Shown here: positions 57,001-64,000 of the stretch, one piece after another
Numbering within the stretch: the first letter of the stretch is position 1
Layout: the number at the start of each line of letters is the position of its first letter
NCBI GenBank assembly: GCA_021234155.1
Contig: JAJEKV010000008.1
Location: 22,655,368 to 22,719,367 of the forward strand
DNA: 64,000 nt
Direction: 5' to 3'
Origin: Isoetes taiwanensis
Taxonomy: Eukaryota; Streptophyta; Lycopodiopsida; Isoetales; Isoetaceae
Notes under the pieces: generated by a model
Seen by the model: only the letters and a program-made list of their open reading frames with translations
The model's database searches: none
What the model was told of the DNA's origin: nothing
Made by a program: the position numbers and the translations under genes

Positions 57001-60000
57001 AAGTATCATAAATATCCGCAGACATGAGTATTGAGTTTCATTATGGCTTTCATTCCTACGAATTTCTTTCAAAGCCCTTTACTCTTATCCAAAGATTTTT
57101 GGGTATATCACGTAGGCATTTATCAACAACCAAAACCTAAGCAAATTAGGGCAGCTCACCTCGACAAATCCACATCTGGATCAATATGGGAAAATAGATG
57201 CAGCCAGGCACTATTCGGGATGAAATCAAGCTTGAGAAAACGCGCATTACATGCCAGTACAAGATCCTAAAACCGAGGATAGATCAAATCTGGGAATTCT
57301 CAAATCATGTGGAAGGCACATGCCCCATTTTAGACGTCAGAAATGCTTTCGACAAAACCTCAAAACCTTATAGAAATCGAAAGTTAAATAAATTCCAAAA
57401 AGTTTTCTGGCCAAACCTCGACATAATCCCAAATTAACAAGATCGATATTCCTCCTATATGCCTTCTACTCTAAACCCCGCGAAGGCAAAATAATAAGGA
57501 CAATTTTAAAGCCGCTAATCGACAAAGAATAGAATACTTATCAAGGTTCCTATTGTTAAACGTGTTAAACAAGTTTGGGTTAAGAAAACCACTAATAATA
57601 AAGATCCTATAACGAGATCACCAAGGAAATTAGCAGATGATGGGAGCCATGGAGAATGTAGTAACTCTACCAAATGATAAATTGCATTCCAGAGCACAAA
57701 ATCTTGCCTCTTACTATAGCTCCCCTTAAGACAGTGTCTCCAAGCTTGAAGCTCCTACCACACCCGTGTTCGTGGTAATATTGCTGGTGGAACATATCCA
57801 ATGCTTAAGGATGACTGAACCACGTAGAGGGATTCCTAACAACCACGCAAATCCATCCCCAAATTTATCAATGATGAAATCCCAGATTTTAAGGAGGATG
57901 ATAATTGAAAAGATTAGAAAGCAACGAAGTATAACAACCCTCACCTAGAAAAGCTTAAGGGTTCATAAAAACTATTTCAATGGATACCAACATCGATGCC
58001 TTTCTTGAATCTCCCAAGGCATTTTCAATTCCAATGCTAAGAGAGATCTGGCTTAAAGGTTTATCATTCCTCCATAAAGTGATGTTATCTTTTCTGCACC
58101 ACAAACTTCATGATGATAGTTTTGATAATTTAATTCTCTAAGGTTCTCCCATTCAAACTTGTTGTGGGCTATAAAAGCAAATAATAGTTCTCGCAGTATC
58201 TCCTCGTTCGAGGGATAGTATCAACCTTTCCAATATCCGTGATGATGCATGACAATGGTGGTAGATGGCGCAAGATCCTCCCATGGAGATATCGGGTAAT
58301 ACCTCGTGTTTGCCTTCTTAATATTTATGCTTTAACGTCCTGAGGACAGTATCCTCTCGAATAAATATCACTCTAAATAGAACCATCATTCAATTAAATT
58401 GGGATTATGTCTTAATTTTGGGACAAATTTCATATTGCATGTTTTAGTAGCATATTCAAATTCACACATTTCACCTCAAAAATTATGAAACGTATCATGT
58501 CATCATTGCTAAAATAGTCAATATTTCACAATATAGCTAAAAACGGAATAAAAATTTACATAGTTATTCACCTTTCAAGCACCCCCAATGATATCACAGC
58601 CTTCTTCCCCGTATTATCCCCAGGTATTGTAATTCTCGTGATTTCTAGTCGGAATAGTGTTTGGAGTCCATGAGTACAACACTTTCATAGTCTAGCTAAA
58701 GATCGTGATCACTTCTGATTTCCTCCATCTCTTTGTCCGCTAACTGAAAGTAATCTTCTTTATCCTGACACGCTAATAATCGATGCATCGACACCACCAT
58801 TCCACCCTACATTACGGTTGAAGCACATTACCTTCTTCTTGCAAATATCGAGATAGTGAGCCCCAACCACACTGGATATGTATCTAAATCACTGGCTTTT
58901 ACTACCACAAATTGGTGGCATTCCAAGTCGCTGGAAGGTTCATACATCCATGCCTAGAAACTTTGGCCTGCTCCAGGGGACCAACATAGTGTTTGTCAAG
59001 GAGGAGGAGCATTGTTTCATGTGAATGCTACTTTCATAAAGGTCATCAACATCCTCAAGACTGCTAAGGTCTTCCACCTAGTTTTAGGCAACCACCCTTC
59101 TTCAATTCATCCGAGGATGTGTCTATCTCCAACAAAAGTTAATCACCTTTCTTCCAAGAAGCCACCAAGGCACTCCGTTGGTGGCCATCTCGGATTGGTT
59201 TGCCAATGCTTTATATAGTCCCCGATTCCTTCCTAATGATCCCAATTGTCACTTCTTCAAAGAGGGTTTTAGAGCTTTTGGTTGACATGGAGTGTATCAT
59301 AGACTTGCCATTCTCATCTCTAATGCCATTTCCTCCACCAACTCAAGGTCTCATCTTCCATTGAAGATTGGAATCCCATCTCTCACCCAAAAGTGAACCG
59401 CAGAGGCCCTCGAATGACCTTCAAGATCCAATGTATAAATCCATCTACAAAGCTCTTCCAATCTGCACTTCTTCTATGAGGAGAAGATATAGGGTTTGGA
59501 GTAGTGCATTCATGCAAGATTTCCATTAGCCTAGGAAAGTTGGTCAATGTCACGCTTTCCAAGATACAACTATATTTTGCCAAAATAATGCATCCATCGC
59601 CCTCATGGGTATGCCCGCATAAGAAACCCTAAATTAACTTTCAAATATCCCCAACAAGCAGTTAAGATAGAAAAAGAAAGATCCACTGCTCTTATTTTGG
59701 CCAAAGACACTACTGCTGTAAGAGGTCCTTTGGGTAGATCTTGAGGTCTAGCACGTGAAGTTGAAGCTCCAACATGTCTATTGTAATTCCATGCTTCCTA
59801 AACCTTGCCTTGTCAACTTTTCAATATTGTTAGGTTTCCATCTAACAATGCTCTATGTAGTGCCCGGCACAGAGGTCTCGGAGGTGACCATTGCATTCAT
59901 TTTCATAGTTTTCTCAAACATCTCATGATAATTCCAACATAAAAATTGACCATCACTCCAACTCCAAACAAATGGCCATAGTCGGAGTCCACGATGCAAG

Positions 60001-61611
60001 ATTGCCCCACCATTGAGACCAGAAGGTAATATCTTCCACATGACTTTGGTATGTACTTGAATTGTGGAAGACAAGTCTTTGTCAGTCCATCTCACATGCA
60101 TAATACATAAATAGTTGTTAGTTCCAATGATAAAGTCCTCCACATCCAATAACATGATCTAAAATGATAGTTGGTCACCATATGGTCCTTCTATATGCTC
60201 CTTTATCCTAGCCCTTTGACTAGGTTGTACGCCTATCAAGAGTCTCCTTCAACTTAGCACATAAATTGTACTTTGCAAAAGTTTCTGCTTAAAGCTGCTA
60301 TGGTGATGATTAAGAATTCCCACCTCAAGTAGGGAATTCACTTTCCAAAATACTCTTTTGAGCATAATGATGGGTAACCTTTTCAACAACTACTCTTCCC
60401 TTTTCATCCTTCTCGCTTGTGTGGCATAGACTTCCGTGATTGAAATCAATATATTTTTCAAATATCTACCAAGTACCAAGGTCCTAGTCACGTTGGTCTC
60501 AACAAACCATTATTTCCATGTAAACAATCCCCGCTCCCTCTCACTGCTTTTTTTTTTTTGCCAATTACAAGAGTTGGAATTGTATGTATAGTCTTATGTT
60601 GCACATATCCATTTGCCTAGCAAAGGTATCTTTTTCTCTGCTTGCTTTTTCATCCCTAAGTGCATGCCTCAAGATTGTGTACATGTAGGTCTCTCCTCTC
60701 ATCAACAAGTAATTTCAGACTCCAACAACAACTGAGCCCCTAACCTTCACTCATTATCTCACGCTTTAAAAGTCACTAATCAACTTGGCTCTCTTTGCTA
60801 GGATAATGTCCGCAACCGATACTTCTCCCTTTTGCCTAGGTTTAGAGTTCCAATCACCAATGGATCAATGTCAAGACAATCATTGTCCCCAACAACCAGT
60901 TCGAAAAATATAATCCTCCACAAATTGAACACTACTTCTATAAAGCCATGCCATGATGTAAGGAACCTCCAATTGCTCGACACAACCAAAAACATTCCTC
61001 ATTACCCAAACCTTTTACCTTTCCAAATTGTCTCCAACATCAAATTACAAACACTAAATATTGTCTTCCCTCAGCCTTCATATCATTAGCTCTACTGTGA
61101 TCCGCTAGCACAATGACTCCTGCTCACTATTTCCTTTGTTGCACTTGTGCATGATTCTCACCTCTTGTTCTCCATTGCACCCTACTATAGAGGACGAATT
61201 GTTTTTCAACATTCTTGCCGAGTTGTTTTTCTGATATTGTTTTCAACATGTTGTACACCATCTTGAGTTGAGAGGCACCTATCACCTAAGCAAATTGCAC
61301 TCCTTTTTTAATTTAAACATAGGAAAAATTATTATACAAGAAGATAAGAAAAGTAATGTACATTTATGGAATTTGTAGAGGTAACCAATTTTTTTTAAAA
61401 GCAAGAAATTCTTGAAATAGGTTTAATATAATAATAACAATGGGTGTAAAACGAACATTTAAAACAAGAATTTTCGTAAGTACCAAATAAGGAAATGATA
61501 TTTATATAAATATATATCCTAATTTTAATTATCGAAAATTTGATATATGATTACTAAAAGACATATATAATTGATAAGGTAGACGGAGAATTTATTATTA
61601 TCCATAATAAT
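57001..61611. other. No recognisable gene; possible decayed retroelement
   Basis: Minus-strand pieces such as 59853-60155 (GLRLWPFVWSWSDGQFLCWN) and 60798-60995 have protein-like composition, but I cannot tie them to a family. No terminal repeats, tRNA or conserved motif was found. Confidence 0.3.
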
Positions 61612-61770
61612 ATACCCTAGATGAGATATAGTCAAGGAATTTCAGATACCATGTGGTTATTTGAGGCAATCAATAGTCACGCTTAATTTCTAATTAACCC
61701 TATATAAACTACTGCCCATTCCTTCCACTTTTTTTTCGCTCACTATGAAGCGCTCTGCCTCGGGCCAGTC
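61612..61770 (+). promoter_or_regulatory. TATA-box module A
   Basis: TATATAAA at 61701-61708 is preceded by GGCAATCAATAGTCACGCTT and TAATTTCTAATTAACC. An ATG lies 44 nt downstream (61745, MKRSASGQSNSWKNLR then a short frame). The upstream block is similar to module B at about 62740-62830. No recognisable protein follows. Confidence 0.4.
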
Positions 61771-61992
61771 TAACTCGTGGAAGAACCTCCGAGCCTCTGC
61801 AAGAGATCGCTTAAAGTTGAAGAACTCGCTTCCTCTCATTGATTGACAAGAATCAATCGTGAGGAGATGGAGGAAGAGGAGGAGTTGGAGGAAGAGGAGG
61901 AGATGGATTCACCATGACCATGCTTCTCAGGTTGGCTTGACTGCCCAGGAATGAATTCCTCCTCAAGCAAGTAAGAAGAGGAGGAGGAAGAA

Positions 61993-62307
61993 GTGAGGAG
62001 GAAGAAGGTCGAATCTCACCCACACCTAGCCATGGATGAAGCAGTGCTGCGTTCCTTTCTCTCTAATGCACCTTTCTTTCTCTTTCTTTCTAACCTCTCT
62101 TCTTCTTCGCATGATGCAGGACATGATATAGATCCCGTGGCCCTCTTTGGCTCTTTTTGTTTTCACACACTTACTTTTCATGATACCTATAAAGCCTTCT
62201 CGCATCTCAGAAGCCTTCTCGCAAGATCTGTGCCTTCAGCATTTCAAAGCCTTCTGCATTTTGTAAAGCCATTCTTGGCATCCAGACATACCAATCCCTT
62301 TGAATGA
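61993..62307 (+). other. Unassigned 104-aa open frame
   Basis: It reads MRRKKVESHPHLAMDEAVLR and a hydrophobic Phe/Leu/Ser-rich stretch, then ends at TGA. No family is recognised. It lies 300 bp downstream of module A. It may be chance, since the region is purine-rich then pyrimidine-rich. Confidence 0.2.
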
Positions 62308-62699
62308 AATCAAATAGTTTTCTTACAAACTTTTTCTTCAAAACAAGCTCAAACAGCTTTTCCAGATATAAAAATATTTGTCGAAACTGCTTTCCGCTAA
62401 TTCTTTTGTCTCCAAAGTGTTTTCTCTAAAATTTTGTTCTACATTTATTCCCAACAAAGTCCTGAACACTATAAATCAATCACAACAAAGATAGGAAATT
62501 TTTCCTATACGAACCTAAAACAATTCTCCAACTCAACAAGTCATTTTTAGTCTTGATAATTTTGTCTTTTAAAATCATTTTTAATTTAGCCTATAAAATT
62601 TTGGGAATTCTTTTTTTTTCTCAATGCAATAAATGGAATATGCCCAGAATTCATTACGAAAATGCAATATTCTCCATATATACCATATACATGTCATGT

Positions 62700-62830
62700 T
62701 TGAAGGAAGACCAGACAACAAAGTGTTAATCCGGCAATCAATGATTCACGCTTAATTTATTTCTAATTTATGCCTATATAAACCATTTCTCTATCAAAGT
62801 CTACAATTCTTCCTTTTCTTCATAATGACG
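62700..62830 (+). promoter_or_regulatory. TATA-box module B
   Basis: TATATAAA at 62775-62782 is preceded by GGCAATCAATGATTCACGCT and TTATTTCTAATTTATGCC. An ATG lies 50 nt downstream (62825). It resembles module A in order and spacing. The modules are about 1.07 kb apart and could be a duplicated promoter or the ends of a terminal-repeat element. Confidence 0.4.
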
Positions 62831-64000
62831 GCTTCATTGGCGCTTCAAATTGTTTGCATCCACCCTCCTAAAATCTTGTGAGCGATTTCTTTTTGCAATG
62901 ATGTTTCACGCCAAGAATTTAACTTACTAAAAAGATTCACTAATTGCAGACTCGGTGAAGCAGAGGACATCTGAGGCTCTAATCGAACCAAAAGCAGAGG
63001 GACTAAGATCCGCTAATCCAAAAAGCCCTGGAATTAAAAACCAAAGCATAGTCCTCCGCTTCTTCAGAATCCTTCCAAATTAACTCAAGGTTAGTTTTCA
63101 TTTAGTTTTAAGTCAGATCTCTTCAATAAGGTATGTTGAATCCAAGAAGACAAGCTTTTGCATTCGTTGAGGCAGAGGAAGCGCGATGATGTTTATGAAA
63201 CCGTAATAGTTTTTATAAACTTCATCCGCCTTTTCTTTAGTTTCCGAAAATTCCTGGAGTTTCTCTTTCCCCGAATTAACTTCATTGCATGCTTCTATTT
63301 ATGAATAAGTGTAGTAGAAAGCATTAGAAAAATCTCAAAGATATATTGAAACACGCTGTTGCATTTATGCCATTCCAGCTACAATAGAGAGGGAAAACAA
63401 CCTTTTACTTATCTATCCGTACGTGCTTTTTCTCCCTCTCTACTGAATGCACTGTGGTACGCAGTATAGTTTTTCTATGAAAATTTCTTTGTACCGAAAG
63501 GCAAAACAATTTTATCCCTAGTTTCAACTTTTAAGTTAAACACGCGGTTCTTTAGTTTCTAAGTTTATATAAATAATAAATATAACACGCCAGCAAGTAG
63601 AATACCGATAATTCAGCCACTTCCTATTGATAGATGCCAGTTACATTAATCAATCTTACAGGACGCAGATCCATTGAATATATTTGAAGAATCACACAAA
63701 ATTTCACTTCCACCAATCTCTAGTCCTATTGAACTGAAATGAAAGTAACAAACGCCTGAGCACCAGCCAGAACCCTCAGCAAGATTTGACTGCTAATGAT
63801 GATGGCAAAGAAAGCAGTATACCGATAGATCCGCCTGGGAGGTCTCTAATGTAATCTGAGGTCAGTTCCTCTTATCTAATCACTTCGAATGCAAGATGTA
63901 ATTGATCGAGAGGAATCTCGTGATCCGTCACCGAGATTCAAAATGAGGAGCCAGTTTCAAAGGTTAGCCGTGCGTCACGTAACTGAACAAGTAATAACAA
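62831..64000. other. No gene recognised
   Basis: No convincing frame or RNA gene. AT-rich with short frames only; the window ends here. Confidence 0.4.

Overview
The window looks like nuclear DNA of a land plant with a repeat-rich genome. The only clear cellular protein gene is a SHOU4-like membrane protein gene (minus strand, 19762-21573). Four coding exons can be joined through GT/AG sites into a 502-codon frame. A tRNA-Gly(CCC) gene lies 350 bp upstream of it. Almost everything else recognisable is transposon-derived. The Penelope-like elements and overall texture would suit a fern or another non-seed plant, but that is an inference.

Layout. 1-1100: tail of a degenerate transposase with a GC..QFK / HGKG-like motif. 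1366-11146: Penelope-like element PLE1, minus strand, with two ~2.8 kb direct repeats around an unknown ORF1 and an intact 697-aa reverse transcriptase. 11179-16852: a hAT transposon with 19-bp terminal inverted repeats, a broken transposase, a nested 461-bp TRIM with perfect 5-bp target duplication, and a degenerate AAGATTC minisatellite. 16921-17319: a foldback MITE. 18.0-19.1 kb: unidentified exon-like fragments. 19762-21994: SHOU4-like gene and tRNA. 22.1-28.1 kb: degenerate local repeats split by a decayed, rearranged Ty1/copia element on the minus strand. 30.1-31.1 kb: a DUF7869-like transposon protein, then a GC-rich palindromic repeat array. 34.3 kb: a Helitron-type 3' end. 35002-45240: a second Penelope-like element (PLE2) with the same architecture and orientation as PLE1 but strongly diverged protein sequence. 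48.6-51.4 kb: second copy of the GC..QFK transposase family. 51.4-64 kb: no recognisable gene, apart from two similar TATA-containing modules at 61.7 and 62.8 kb.

The most interesting biology is the PLE1/PLE2 pair. Both encode a Penelope-clade RT with a DKASNN hallmark, a long insertion between motifs A and B, no visible GIY-YIG nuclease, a shared upstream ORF1 of unknown fold, and apparent 5' exons inside the flanking repeats. In both, the stop codons of ORF1 and RT sit 3-8 nt before a splice-donor-like GT. This suggests an intron-bearing, multi-ORF retroelement family.

The most important caution concerns sequence quality. About twenty direct duplications in unrelated sequence have an offset of almost exactly 136 bp, which looks like unmerged contig overlaps. 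Differences between repeat copies cluster at CAG/CTG. Some frameshifts in the mobile elements may therefore be assembly or base-calling errors.
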